Shown one piece after another: positions 25,852 through 39,109 of a stretch of DNA of 64,000 nt. The notes beneath the pieces were generated by a model. It was given only the letters and a program-made list of their open reading frames with translations, did not search any database and was not told where the DNA came from. The stretch lies in the NCBI GenBank assembly GCA_009792885.1, contig WMCF01000025.1, positions 5,773,227 through 5,837,226 on the forward strand, given 5' to 3'. The DNA comes from Eremophila alpestris peregrina. Taxonomy: Eukaryota; Chordata; Aves; Passeriformes; Alaudidae. The first letter of the stretch is position 1; each line of letters opens with the position of its first letter. A program made the translations under genes and the position numbers.

Positions 25852-26322
25852 AGTCTGGAAAGGAACTCTGGAATACCTCTCATCCAACCCCTACTTAGGT
25901 CACCACTAATTCAGAGCAGCTTGCTCAGGACATTCCATTAAATTTTGGTTTCTTTCTCCAAGGATTGAATTTCTACCCAAGGTGAAAGGTTCTTCAACAT
26001 CTTTAGGCAATGTTTTCCAGCTTTTGAATGTACTCATTGCATAAAATAAAAAATAATTCCTGCTTTTAATTGAAGTTTACCAAATTGTGTCTAACTTGTG
26101 TCTGTTACCTCCTATCCTACCACTATGCACCCTAGAAATATCTGGCTCTGTCTTCTCTACCCTGAATATGCATTAGAAAGCAATAAGATTTTTGTCTTCT
26201 TTCCTCAAGATTAAACAAATTCAGTTCCCTCAGCCTCTATTCTCATGTCCTGTGGTAAAATTCCTGATCTTATAGTGGGTTTCTGTCAGGCTTGCCCCAG
26301 CTTGTCAGAGTTTTCCTTGTAT
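25852..26322 (-). mobile_element. CR1 LINE, diverged 3' fragment, minus strand
   Basis: Read on the plus strand, the segment follows the reverse complement of an avian CR1 3' region: a CATCCAACCCCTAC-like opening, then GCTTGCTCAGGACATTCCATT, CCAAGGATTGAATTTCTACC, GCAATGTTTTCCAGC, TGTCTGTTACCTCCTATCC, and finally a CCCTCAGCCTCTATTCTCATG block and CCAGCTTGTCAGAG. The order and spacing match the 3' part of the CR1 coding region and the 3' UTR. It is heavily mutated and lacks the terminal 8-bp repeats, so it is an old 5'-truncated copy. It does not encode a usable protein. Confidence 0.75.
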
Positions 26323-29300
26323 TGTTTTTCTTATTCATTACTCTCATTAGAAATAAAAGGCCTTCTTGCAGCAAAGGGTCTATTAACTTTACCACAGAAA
26401 TATTTCAACAATAAATTACAAAGAAGTCTATCTTTGTTAATAAAAAGTATCCTCACAAGGGAAGAAAAGAGTGAAAAAAAATCCTCAGTGAGTGGATTTC
26501 TAATTTTATTTTTAGTTTTAATATTCTGCAAGGCTGCAGCAGAACATTTATGTTGACCGAGAACTTAACCCAGAGACAGATCTAATGTGAATCAGAAGAC
26601 TACTTTTCAAAGCCAGAAAAGAATCTGTTAGCCAAGCAACCTATTCATTTTATACCACTAAAAAAATCTGTGGCCTTTTTCAGGATGCTTCCATCGTAGC
26701 GCTATTACATATGCTTTAGTTCCTACTGAATAAAGCTGCCTTTTTTTTTTTTTTTTATTGGAAACTAAACCAACACAACAAATTGCAAAGTACAACCTAT
26801 AGTTCCAGAGATTCCAGTCTGAACTGAATCTCAAATACTGCTTGAACAGAAACTGTAAATGAACTTAACAAAAAATCACAAGTGACATTTGCAGTGAAGT
26901 TATTGCTCAAATATTTTAGTGAAAAAAATATGATTTTATTATCATCTCTATTAAAAATATGACTTGATCTTATTTTAAAATAGTCAATCAGTAACAAAAA
27001 AAACTAAATAAAATTTTGACAAATTACAAAAGAAATTATATGAATCATTATATATTTCCTTTAAGAAAAAAAAATACAGTCATTCATTGTCATAGAACAT
27101 ATTACTGTCACATTTAGATGTATAAAATATTCTTAGTTTCTCCCTGTAAGAGAATCAAGGCAGGCCTGACAAGTTCTAGATTCAGGGTACAGAACAAGAG
27201 CAGAGTGATGAATACAAATGGGCAGTAAAATCATCTGGGTCAGGACAAAATTAAGTCCAGTAAATCCAGTAATATTGGTCTGAAATTGGTATCAGAAAGA
27301 CTTGTGTAGCCTTGGTTATTAGGCAGGTGAACAGGAAGAAGGATAGGGCTGCTTCTCTGGACCAGGCAGGGCCCAGATGGGCTTGGGTAATCCCAGTTCC
27401 CCGAGGAGATTCTCCTCTCCTCTGGCTGAGCTCCAGATACACAATCTGGGCTTTGCTAGCAGCCATCTCAACCCACCTCTGCCTCCACACTGTGCTGCTT
27501 CTCTCCTTTGTGTGCAGGATGCTGGGACAGCACCTTCAGTGGTGAACCATCACATATGGGTCTGAAACAATAGAAAGCATAAAAGCCTGTGCTTGTTAAA
27601 TGGAGTTGTGGATGTACAAGGTGTTGGGTCGTAATGTGGAGAATTCCTGTATAAAGCAGTACTTGCCCAATGATCTGTGAAGAGGAAAAAAAAAAACACG
27701 TTTCTGGAGATGAAAAATGTGTGACTGCCAAAAACCTAGTTTTTATTTTCAACAAAGTAAAATGAATTTATGATCGTTTTAACATTTGTCATTTTGTTAT
27801 TTTTCAAAGTCTTTTCCACTGGACATGATGGAAGAATTTTATAGCATGCCTTCTTGCTTTTGGTGACCAGCTTGAGGAAAGAACTAATCAGTTACTCTCT
27901 TCTTGAGAAAAATAAGACATGTAAGAGTCTTATGGCAGAGTCTGAAAATTCACCCTTCCTTCTGAAACCTTACATAAAAGAATAGTTTAAAACCACTTTC
28001 AAAATGCGACTTCAGAAGACAGACACCTGAAAGTGGACATGTTTTCAGGACTGACCAAAGGCAGTCTTAGAAAAGCACATGCAGAGAAGTCCATCTGTTC
28101 CCAACAACAGCACTTACATCACGTGGCCTCCTTGCAAGCAGTCACATTGCCATTCTGACTCCCCTCAAAGAAGGAAATAGTATTCAGTTACCTTTGAAAA
28201 TTGTAACTATCACTACAAGATTATGGGATCCTCACAGCAATCACAAGCAGGACATTGCTCTAGATTAGAGGGGTAGATCTCCTGTTTGATACAGTCTGGC
28301 CTTTTCTCTGTACTTAGCAGAAGATTACTTATTTTATCCTGTTTGGTCCTGTGGAGCCAGAGGACAGTATATAATACGTCTCCAAATATCAGACTGAGCA
28401 TTCCAGCCAAAAGGATATTGAAGAACAGACAAATTGACCTCACCCCCACATCACCCAGTGATCACTCGGTAAATGTGAAATCATCAAGCTCATGTTTTGA
28501 GGAGCCTATTCCTTATTCCACATGAAAGGCCTAAAAATGCCTATGTCCTCTAGCTGGAAAACGACACCCGTTCTTTTGGACTGTGAGGTACTTTTGTGAA
28601 TAATATGAACTAGACTGGTCCATTCTTGTTTAACCAGTGTGTTTCTGGCAAAACACAGAAGCACAGCCATGAAGCAGACATAAAAATTAATATATCTACC
28701 ACTTGCAGCACTAACCAGCATGTAAGGCTTCAGTCCAACATAGAAGACAGATGACTTGATATGTGAATTTCAGAGTATTTAAAGTGTTCTGTTTATAGGA
28801 GAGATGTTCAAGGATGTAAAAGAATCTCATTAAGTGTCAAAGCAATTTTGAATTCTGGATTTAAATGTATATAAATAAATAAATAAATGAAAATAAAACA
28901 ACCAACCAAAACCTAAGAACCTAAGTTCTTATTTCATAGGGATATAAGTCAAAGAACTAAAACATTTTCTAACATCTAGTCCATATCTATTGCAAAAATT
29001 GCTAAGGGTTGTGGAATAGTACAGAGAAGAGACAAGATTCACTTGTTTTCCTTGCACCTTCTATCAGAGACAAAATAGCAGACACCATGAGTCACTACTG
29101 TGAAAATCTCAAAATGTAAACTGACATATTCTATTTTTTTTTTTTAAGGTCTCCTCAAAAGCTATCTAGAAAGACCCATCAACATCTTTGGAATTTAAGC
29201 AGCTATTTACCTTATGTATTATTCACTTTCCATTCTTTGGAAATCACTTTCCAATACCTACATTTCAGCAATTTGAAGCCAAACTTTTCCTTTTGTAACA

Positions 29301-30916
29301 GAGGCTCATTATTCCTCAGATAATCCCCAAAGCCCTTTCTAGCTCCAGTTCAGCAGTGTGTGACAGAAACACATCCAAAAAATCTTGATGAAGTTTCAGT
29401 AGCTTCCATATTACAAGAAACTCCTCATCTGATATATACTAAAACTACACTTACCTTTCTCCTAACAGATCATTTTAATTTCTTGTTCATTCTGTCATTG
29501 CCTCATACTTCTTAAGACTCTTCTCCTGTAGTTATTTCTGTCCTTAAAGACTAATAACAGGAACAACACAACCTTGGGCTTTTGCCCTAGAGAATATATT
29601 TCTATTACTGTCTCCTCCAGGTGACCCTATTCTGCTCTGTTATTCTGATCCTCCTCTCTACTGAGGAGCACTCAGAGCTTTGTGTTATAAATAATGCTCT
29701 CTTACTTTGTTCTCCAAGGTCCTTAATGAAATTAAATATTAAATTAAAACTCTCTTCAGATTCATCTCTTCCTTTTCCAATAATTGCCAAGCTGCTTTTG
29801 AAGATTTCATCCAAGGATGTAAACAAGTATTTCTTTGGCACACTTTAATTTCAAGAACTACAAAAGATTGTGACATTTTAGAGAAACACCATAAATGATG
29901 CAGAAAAAAAAAGCATCTTCAGAAAAATATTTTTAGGAGATGTAATTAAAGTCCTCATCAAGTTAGCAATATAACAGTCACATTTAAATACAGAAATTAA
30001 GGGGGTAAGAGTAGGTGGGAGACAAAATACCTTGGAATTTTGTGACAAGACCTTCACACACACAAAAGGACAGAGAAATGCTGAGGTGTCACCCATGAGA
30101 AAAGACAAAACTATTCTAATTATTTTAATTTTTGTACTATTTCAAGTAACCACAAGGCTTTTTTCTGACAGAAATCTCATATTAGAAGATACAGAAACTT
30201 ATTCAAGCCCCAAATATATCCCTTTGTGTGAGCACTAACTTGAAGGGACCTTTCCTATGACACCAAATTCACCTCTAATGTCACTCCTAGAGGTGCTGAA
30301 ATATGAGAGCTATCATTCCCCAGTTTCTTCCCTCTACCACAAGATACTGACCCCAGTAATAGAGCACAAGGGATTTCCAGCTTCCCTGATTAACACACAC
30401 AGAGTGTTGTTCCCCTTCCGCTCTAGTAGCACCACATCCTCCCACATCCTTGTGCAACTCACAGCCACATAAATATTTTACTAACAAGGAATACAATCAC
30501 TTCTATGTCCCTGGGATATAGGCATTGCTTCCCTGCCCTAAATAAACCTCTTCCCCATGTGATACAACTTGAAGTTTTGTCATCTGAAGTCAGAGGCAAG
30601 AAAAGAATTATGAAAGAACCCTGCACCACTTTTAGAAACAGAGAGTGTTCTCTCTTCTGTTGAAGCTAACAAGACAACCAGTAGCAGCCCCAGAACCCCT
30701 GGAGTGGAGTGAGCTCCCCTCAGCCAGAAATTCCCTCCACCCCACCTTTGAAGTTGACACAGTTTAGACATTACCTTTCATGCAAAAAAATCAGTTATTC
30801 ACTTACCACAATTCAACCCGTTACCAATGAAAGAACACAAAATCCAACCCCAGCATTACCCCCTCAAAAAAAGGGAGGGACAAGGAAATTAGGTAGCTTC
30901 TTGGGGACACCAATTA
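26323..30916. other. AT-rich non-coding DNA, no gene seen
   Basis: There are no recognisable exons. A T16 run lies at 26741-26756. A GC-richer stretch at about 27330-27540 opens short frames on both strands that match no protein. A (TAAA)n/(CCAA) simple stretch occurs at about 28868-28912. Confidence 0.5.
28868..28912. repeat. (TAAA)n and CCAA simple stretch
   Basis: Four TAAA-type units are followed by GAAAATAAAACAACCAACC, giving an A/C-only plus strand like other tracts in the window. A small hairpin (TAAGAAC/GTTCTTA) follows directly. Confidence 0.8.
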
Positions 30917-31049
30917 AGGAATGAAATGTTCAAGACATTTAAGAGCCATCTGGACACAATCCTGTGCATCGTTTTAGGATGCCTCTGCTTGAGCAGAGGT
31001 TGGAGCAGATGACCCTTTCTAACCCAACTCATTCTATGATTCTGTGAAA
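30917..31049 (+). mobile_element. CR1 LINE, 3' end fragment, plus strand
   Basis: The last 130 bases of a CR1 copy are clear: TTCAAGACATTTAAGAGCC, then GAGCAGAGGTTGGAGCAGAT, a short CCTTTCTAACCCAACTCATT block and the family's 3' terminal repeat, TTCTATGATTCTGTGAAAT. The copy is strongly 5'-truncated, which is usual for CR1. The inverted repeat CCTCTGCT/AGCAGAGG inside it is part of the normal CR1 3' UTR fold. No coding part remains. Confidence 0.88.
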
Positions 31050-31996
31050 TCCAGATTTTTCTCTCAAGATGGCAGACATGGGTCCTTCTCTACAGAGAGA
31101 TCATCACAGTGTTTCTGATCAACCTTAATCTTTAGTTATGACTTAATTCCATGTGCTCTGCACAGCAGCTTGTTAAAAGAAAAGATAAAAATAACTGAAC
31201 TCTGCATTATGTCCTTATCGTCTATTAATACCAACTCTCTCATGAAAACGTTTCTTCCCATTGCAATCAGACTAAAAGAGAGATTGACGTGTCTTGCATT
31301 CCATTTAGTGTGTATAATCAGTATAGTATTAAATTGATAAATCAGTCTATTAGGCACAGAAAAATTCTAGTGTAGATTTTTGAAATATAAATAACTAACA
31401 TAGCGAAGAACAATTTTCAAGGAGTTTCAAATGATACAAAATAATGTTTATATGCCTTAAAAAATTAATAAAAATATGTTTGCAAGTGAAAACTGCTGGA
31501 TCATCCTATGTCTCCTATATCACAACAGACAGAGAAATATGATTCAGGAACAATGTTTTTCCATCTCTCTCTATTTTAATTCCCGGTCTTGAATAAACCA
31601 TATGAAGGGACTATTATGCTGATGACCACAGAAATACACAGTTATAATTATGCAAGAACAACTAATCAAGTAAGTAACCAGTTATTTAAACAGAAATAAA
31701 AGAAATAAAACCCACAGCAAAACCAAAATGAAGAAAATGGCAACATTGAAGACAAATAAGCCTGAGGCTCAGTAGCAAAAAAAAATCCCTAAAGGCAAAA
31801 CATGGATAAGGAAAGCAGGAGGTGAGGAAATTCATACCTAGCTACAAGAATTTAATCACAGATGTAGACCATGAGAGGAAGAAAAACCAGAACATGAGTT
31901 TATCTAACAGGTTCATTTTAAATGCCCAGTAACAGGAAAAAAAAATACTTAGGAAAAGGAAGAATTCAGACATAGATATCGTGCATATAGTAACTA

Positions 31997-32032
31997 TTCT
32001 TGTTCCTACTATCTTTCTTGTTCCTACTATCA
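31997..32032. repeat. 18-bp tandem duplication
   Basis: The units 31997-32014 and 32015-32032 differ at one position. The core TTCTTGTTCCTACTATC is identical. Confidence 0.95.
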
Positions 32033-35000
32033 CCTCAGAAGTGTCCATTAACTTTATATTTAGACCTCAAGATACAACAAAATTATGGAGGAAAACAGGA
32101 GGCAGGAAGGAAAATGAGGAGTGTTGCCCTGCCATAAAAGATTAAAATATTTGCAACAGAAATCATCATTTCAATATCTTATCTCTCACAGTGCAAGGTT
32201 TAGAAAACTTTCAGGGAGACATTTTCCAGCTGTCATCACTGACAGATCAGAGAGAAATAAAACAGAAGAAAACACCACCCACCCACACAAACATATTTCA
32301 ACTGAGTAAATTAAACTGCAACACACACAATAAGATGTATCCATTCTATATATGCATTTCAGGATAAAAATAACAGCTATGGACTATCATTAATCTGAAA
32401 AGATATCAGTCATTACAAAAGATTAGACAGCTAAATGATACTGAAACATAGAATAGATATATGGTGGTGTAAGTTTGTAGTTTTAAAAGTGTGGATAATA
32501 TCTGTTCATATCTAAAGAATTTTTTTTTCTTTTTCTGACCCTTTTCTTTTTTTAAGAAAATATAAATTATCATTTTCTTCTCCAAACTCTCATGCTATAA
32601 GAGGACAAGAGAACATGATGGTAAAGACTGATGTGAGAGTGCACTCCATTTTCAGGGCATCTGATGCATGAGTCAAACAAGGGGCTGACTCTTGCCTGTA
32701 CCTTTCTCTCACTCCTCATGCCCTGCTGTAAATTGCTAATGTCAAATGAATCAGGGAAAGCTTTTGAATGCCTAAATAAAGGTAGGGGAAATAGAGACAG
32801 GTCAAAGATCCATGCGTCACTCTGAAGCTAAATCTTTCCATGTTCACCATTTATGTTTTGAGTGCAGACCTCCTTTAGCTTTACATAACAAGCAGCTGTT
32901 CAGATCCACCATTGGCTTCTGATTGCTAGAGGGCACCCTTGAAGCACTGGCAATGCTACCAGTGGTAATTCTTTTGCACAGCAACTTTTGAGTGGAACAA
33001 ATTAAAGCTGATGCATCAATTGCACTTTTTCAGTGAGACAGTACAAATTCTCTTGTGATTCCAACTGGTGATTAAATAAAGGATAAATCAATGAAACATC
33101 TACAAAACTTACTGGCACTGACAGGAGTCCCAGCAACTTCACCACATAGGAATTGTCCCAGAGAAGATAACTTAGGGTCAGGTCACTAGATTATGAAACC
33201 AGACATCTAGAGACATATAGCCTCCATTTCTGGGTCTTGCACTGACTCACAGCCTGACAGCAGGTGCGTTACAATTGCTTCATTGTGCCCTGAAAACAGA
33301 GAATATGTATTTCCCCAGGTTCCAAAAATTCCCTGAAAATCAATGAACACCATAAATTAAATTTTTTGAAGTACAGTAGATTAATTTAACTCAAAAGAGC
33401 AATATTAGAGTAGGTATTCCTTTCACAATAACACAATTAGAAACATCATTGGAAAGAGAGATTGGAGATGAAATTAAATAATATTTCTTGATTAAAATAA
33501 ATGTATAAAGCTGCCTAAATTGAATTTGCATATCAAGTATAGTAAGCATTTACTCTTTTCCTAACATTTGTATTTGCTTTCCTAACTTCTCTCTCCTGTT
33601 TTTGCATTTCTGCTGCTGCAAAATGGCTTTAGATTTTAGTGGTTTCATTGCAGTTACTTAAAAAAACTTCTGACCAGACCAATCTGAGTGTCTTCTTTAA
33701 AAAATAAATAAACATATGTGTTACTGCCTGCTCCTCACAGGTTTTTGTTTGTACACTCAAACCCCAGCTCTTTTAGGGTCAAAATTGTCACTATGTATAG
33801 CTGAAACATGCAGATAGTTATAAAGACAGAATATAACTCACCAGTTAAGTAGAGCAAAAATTTTAGCCTCATAAAAAAGATGTGAGGAATAACAGGATGA
33901 TCTTAACTAATTTGTTTGGATTTGGGTTTGATGGGTTTTTCTTTGTTTTGCTTTGTTTCATTTTGTTGGGGTTTTTAAAGGAGGGAAAAAAAGATAGAAC
34001 TGATTTCTTGCACTTTACAATAGATTAAAAATTAAACAATTAAGCAGGAAACATAATTCAAGAACTGAAAATAAAAAGCTGGATTCCTGCCTGTAAACTC
34101 ACTGCTTTTTTTACAGGTATTGGTTTTATTCTGGTTTTGATTGTGTGTGTGTGTATGGTGTCCGATATCATTTTTAATGGTATTCAAGTTGCAGGGTTTG
34201 CAGAGAAAAGGCTTTCTGATCAATATGTCTGGAAATGATGGCTTATATTGATGTCAGTTAAATATCTGATCTCCAAACACACTCTGAATTCAAAAGCCTA
34301 AGTTCAGATTCAGCTTCTGCAGGACTGAATTGATGGATTTCTTTGGCAGCACCTCTAATTCTGTTTCATGAGCCAGTGTAAGAAATGAGATAATTTTGAT
34401 TGCATGCGAGAAGAAACAAGTTTGACAAGAACACTTAATGGAACTAGCAAGATGGAAATGGTCTGGCATAACTTCCTAAAAATAAACTTAACATTAATAA
34501 AAGTGAAAATAATCAGAATATTCATGCACATAATTTTAAGATTTATTAAAATCTTCTGGCAACATATTAACTCTCTGTTTTAAATTGTATTAATTCCCTG
34601 TCTTGACTGAAAGATGTAAGAACTTTTCTAACAGACTGAAAGGTTTAGCAGTTCTGTTACAATTCAGAAAAAATCTATCTAACCCCTGCTGAACTCTCAT
34701 CTCTGCCTCACTGACTGGAAAGCAAGAGTAAATCCCTGGTGCTCTGTGCTAAACCTTGAAGTTCAAAGATCTTCTGTTCTTTGTTAGTGTTCCCATAAAA
34801 AGAAGAGAGGCTGATATTTTCCCTCATGATGTCTACTCTGATGGGTGTGATGTGACCACTCATTCAACAGGAGCAGAAAGGTAGTAAACCAAAAATAAAA
34901 GCACTTCTGGGGCTCAGATTTCATCTTTAATTTTTGTTCTCAAAGATCCAAATTACTCTTTTTCCCTTAACTGAGAGACTGAAATACCCTCTTTGTGCTG

Positions 35001-35994
35001 TTATATAAGATCCTACTCAAAAATAAACATTAGCCCAATAAAAACACATCTACTCCCTTTGACAAGGTCTCCCATGAACAAAGTCTTGGCATGTTCCTTG
35101 AAACTAGAGATATAGGATCTTTATCTGCTCTAAGGGAATAGCAATGAATTCTCTTCCAGGTAAATTTTTTCTGTCTCACTTGAAAGATGGCAGATGGCAA
35201 ACCAAAAGAGCATTTGTAGTGAGCACAGTCCTATACTGTTTGCCTTTCTAGTGAGCGAGCCTTCAAAAGCCCTCCCTCCTCGGAAATGACCTGCACACTA
35301 GACAATTGCAAAAGACTTATGTGAAGAGCAGGCACAGGCATGCATCACTGAGGATCACAGAACCTTGTCTTTGAGTCTTGTAGCTTTGCTATAATTTGCA
35401 CACTGGAAAACTTAGCTTAAAACCTACTTCTGATGCTTCAAAATCCCCATCTACATTTGCAGACAGCTACACAGCTTCTTTTCATAGTTTGTCTCTTACT
35501 TCTCCCTCTGTTTTTTTGTGTTTGTTTTGTTTTAAATGTTGCTCTGTAAATGGGAACACCTTTGATGTCAGGCTCTTCAACCCACTAAGCCTTTAAATCT
35601 TAAAAATCAATAGCACTTTTTTAAGTATTAATTAATGCTGTCTTGGGGCAGAGATTCCAGTTCTCTTCAACAAAGTTTCATTGCATGTTGTTGGGAACCT
35701 GGGAGCATTTTTACTCCACTGCAGGTAAGATCCTATAATGGTCAAAAGTTGTATCAAGAGACCAAATTGTATCAACTATTTTAAATTTACCTCCTGCAAC
35801 AAAACAGAAGAGGATAAAAGGATGGTCAGTGATTTCTGTTACAAAATGCATTAGCTGCTGAGTAAAATGTCTGTTTAAACGTTTTATCATTTCTTCTCTT
35901 GCCTTTCATTTCTTCCTAACCAACACCCTTTATCATCATCTTAATGGAGTTCTGTTTTAAACTTGATGTTAAAAGGAACCTCAGGTTCTGCAGG

Positions 35995-36008
35995 AGTGAT
36001 ATATCACT
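35995..36008. repeat. 14-bp perfect palindrome
   Basis: AGTGATATATCACT is fully self-complementary with no spacer. It could be a dimeric transcription-factor site or simply chance in AT-rich DNA. Confidence 0.85.
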
Positions 36009-38902
36009 GAAAGGCTGGAGATATCTGTCATTAGAAGGAAGGTTTTTCAGAGAGGTCTGATCAGTCTGGCTGCTCTGGATGAGCACAACTTCACTTCCAT
36101 GTCAGTACCAACAGAAAAGTCCCATGGGAACTGAGACCTTCTGCCCTCCAGGAACTCCTGTTATCTTGTACAGCACTGTGATCATTAGTCCCTTCTGTGC
36201 AACCTATAACAGAAAGCCAAAGTAAAGGAGTCAAAAGGTCATGTAACAGCAATCCTTTGAACACATGAAGTATCTCCCCAGCAGCCTGATGGCAGGGCCC
36301 TGCTTTTTCAGGCTGTCAGACAGCTCAGAAATGTGAGAACAAGGTCTGCTCCAGGGGTAAGGAGTACTGAGAGGCAGTAGTCAGAGTTGGCAGCAAGGCT
36401 TCATGCTGATGTGGGATGAAATAAGTAGTAGAGTCCAGGTTAGACCTGTCCAACTGAGCCCTGTTACTGAGCCCAAGGCCTTTCCTTGAAGTCAGAGTTT
36501 CAAGGCATCTACTCTGTTACTGAGTGGCACAGACTGTCTGACACTGCTGATTAATGTTCTGCTTGAAGACACTGGAGGGTTTCAACTTTGTACCATGCTT
36601 CACCAAGCACCTGAATGGTGATTAAGCAGTGTTGGCCCACGGTCTGTCTTATTGATTAATTACATTGGCACACCTAGAATTTGATTGTTCCCTTCAATTG
36701 TTATTTCTCTCAATACCTTGTTGCTCTGAGTGTGTGATATACAACAACATGACTTCATAAAGGGGATGCACTGCTTGTCATGTGAACATCATAAACCACA
36801 TATATCAGAACTGCTCATGAAAGAAAACATAGAAGTGAAATGTTTTTTTAAACTTCATCATTTTTTGCAGCTTCCTTACCTGACAGCTACTATTATTTTA
36901 TAAGGGAGTCAGATGGCAGATAGAAACTTACATTTATATTATTTGTGATAGCAATAGGCTTCAGTCCATTCCACATCACTTTGTCATTCCCAATTCACAT
37001 TGGCATTTCTCAAACATTAGATATTTTATCATACAACAAATCCATCCAATGACATATAACTAGAGCACCCAGACAAGTCAATGCTCTGCCCGCTCTGTTT
37101 CTCAGAGAAAAACTGTGGGTGAGATCTTGAAAAAATGGCATGATAACAGTGCCCCAACTGGTCCTTTTAAGAGTTAAAATAAAGACAGCAACAAGCATTC
37201 ACCCCTTGGAAATCTTATGCTCAGGAGCCTGCGATGCCAGCCTCCCTCAGCACAAGTGCTCTTAGCCTAATTTTGTGACCTCAACAGATTTTTTTTGCCT
37301 TCACATCAACAGGAAAGAAAAGGAGGGGGAAATGGGGAAAAAAAAAATCTAGTCTGCTTGTATGTTAAAAGGCGACTTTGGTGTGCTTTGTGAAACATCT
37401 TACCTGCTAGCTTTATGACCAGGAATCTCTTTCTGTAGGTTTAAAGTAGATGTCATGTGTATGTAGCATTAGGTCTTGGACTTTTACTGGGTGTTTTTTA
37501 AATGTATTTTAAAAATCAATAGGGTCTTTGCAATGATAACTCAATTAACATTAAATTCCTGAGTTTTCCTTGTCTATTTTATGCAAGCTTGATCATTGTA
37601 ATTTTTTATGCTTAGTGAGATAGAGCAAATTAATTTTATTGTAATGGGCAATCCATATGGTTCATTTAACTTGCATCTCCAATAGTTGAATTACACACCT
37701 GCTTTTCAGCTAAACCTAAAAACTTGGCAATCCTTTCAAGTGTGTTTCTCAAGGAAAAAAGTATTATTTTGCAAATACTTCAAGGAGGGGATGGAACCCA
37801 TTCAGCCTTTCTGCTCTTTTCAGCAATCAGCACCAACTGCAGATTGAGAGTCTCAGATGCATATATAAATTTGCCTACCTTGAACACTATCCCTGTGCAC
37901 AGTTCTGTGATGTGGCAGTATAAAATCCAGCACACAAATTCCTGGTGACCAAGCTGGGAGGCTAGCTGGATGAGGAAGGAGAAACAGAGTGAGGGATCAC
38001 CCCAAGCTGCTGCTCAAAACACCTTGTGCAGAAACAGTCCTCAAAGCTCCTTGGAGGATCCAGGGATCCCCACTGCAAGTAAGCACTGCAGCTTTGCTGT
38101 GGAAGTCGTAATTTCTCAGGACTAAGTCCCAGGGTAATTCTAAGGATCAGGAAGCAAGCAAGAAACTTGCAACTAAAAGATATGAGGCACATATTCTATC
38201 ATTTATGAATTATTAGCCGAGTAACACAACACCATAAGGAACATAATACTGTATTGTTCTGAAATTGTCTTTATTGTACTGCTGTTGATAAACACAGTCT
38301 AAGAACCCTTGTGATTTTCTTCAGTAAAAGATCTAGGGCAATCCAAAAAACTGCTTCTTTTGAATGGCAATCCCAAATTTTAGAGAGATTAAAATACAAA
38401 CCTGAAAATGCTGCATCTCTGGCTTTGAGTCCCATGGAGAGCTGAAATATCTTCCAATTGCATCTGTTACTAGTGAGACATGAAATAGCTTTTGGCTTTA
38501 ATTTATTCAATTTTCTTTCAATTCATTGATTTCTCTAAGGTCTCGAAACATCAGTTACCACAATTACACTTTCCACTTAGAAATCTTGCTTTTGGTGAAT
38601 TTAAAAGTTCTGATGAGGACATCTCATGTTGCTGTGCTGTTGCTGCCAAACAATTGTCTTCATCCAAACAGGCTGCCAAATACCCATAAAATCCAAGAAA
38701 ACAGCTACTACAAATGTTTAAAAAAAAATTTACATAGGACACAAAAGAATCTAGTCTTTCTAATTGTCGTGGTTTAGGGGAAGTGGTCCCAGAGGAAGTA
38801 GTTAAAGAAAGGTTAGACACGCCTCTGAGAATCCAAGGGGTTAAAAGCAGCAGGAATTTCCAGGGTGTTCTCTTTAGCTCCCGCCTGCTGAAGGTGAGAA
38901 TG

Positions 38903-38938
38903 CCCCCCACCCCAGCTCGAAAGGGCTGGGGTGGGGGG
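38903..38938. repeat. GC-rich hairpin, 14-bp perfect stem
   Basis: The arms CCCCCCACCCCAGC (38903-38916) and GCTGGGGTGGGGGG (38925-38938) are exact complements around the 8-base loop TCGAAAGG. The right arm also belongs to a G-quadruplex-prone run, so hairpin and quadruplex would compete. Confidence 0.9.
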
Positions 38939-39047
38939 AGGGGGACGAGAGATAAGGCAAGAGGGGGAGAGGGGGGAAGAAGAGGGAAGGGTGGAGAGTC
39001 TCTTCCCCCCACCCCCCCCTACCCCCTGCTCCAGAAGAAAAGGCTTC

Positions 39048-39063
39048 GGAGCAGCAGCAGCAG
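39048..39063 (+). repeat. Short (CAG)n run
   Basis: About five AGC/CAG units lie within the CpG-rich core of the LTR. They are too few to be expansion-prone. Confidence 0.8.
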
Positions 39064-39088
39064 TGAGGAGGGGGGAAGCTGGGCGGGG

Positions 39089-39109
39089 GAGAGAGAGAGA
39101 GAGAGAGAG
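39089..39109 (+). repeat. (GA)n microsatellite in the LTR
   Basis: About ten pure GA dinucleotides follow a GGGCGGGGG run. A second, impure GA stretch lies at about 39252-39283. Confidence 0.9.

Larger units (their letters stand above)
31050..38764. other. AT-rich non-coding DNA, no gene seen
   Basis: About 7.7 kb without a recognisable gene or mobile element. Small structures include an 18-bp tandem duplication (31997-32032), a short TG run (about 34140-34155), a T/G-rich tract (about 33905-33980) and a 14-bp palindrome (35995-36008). The stretch 35960-36640 has a more balanced base composition and few homopolymers, but no recognised content. Confidence 0.5.
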
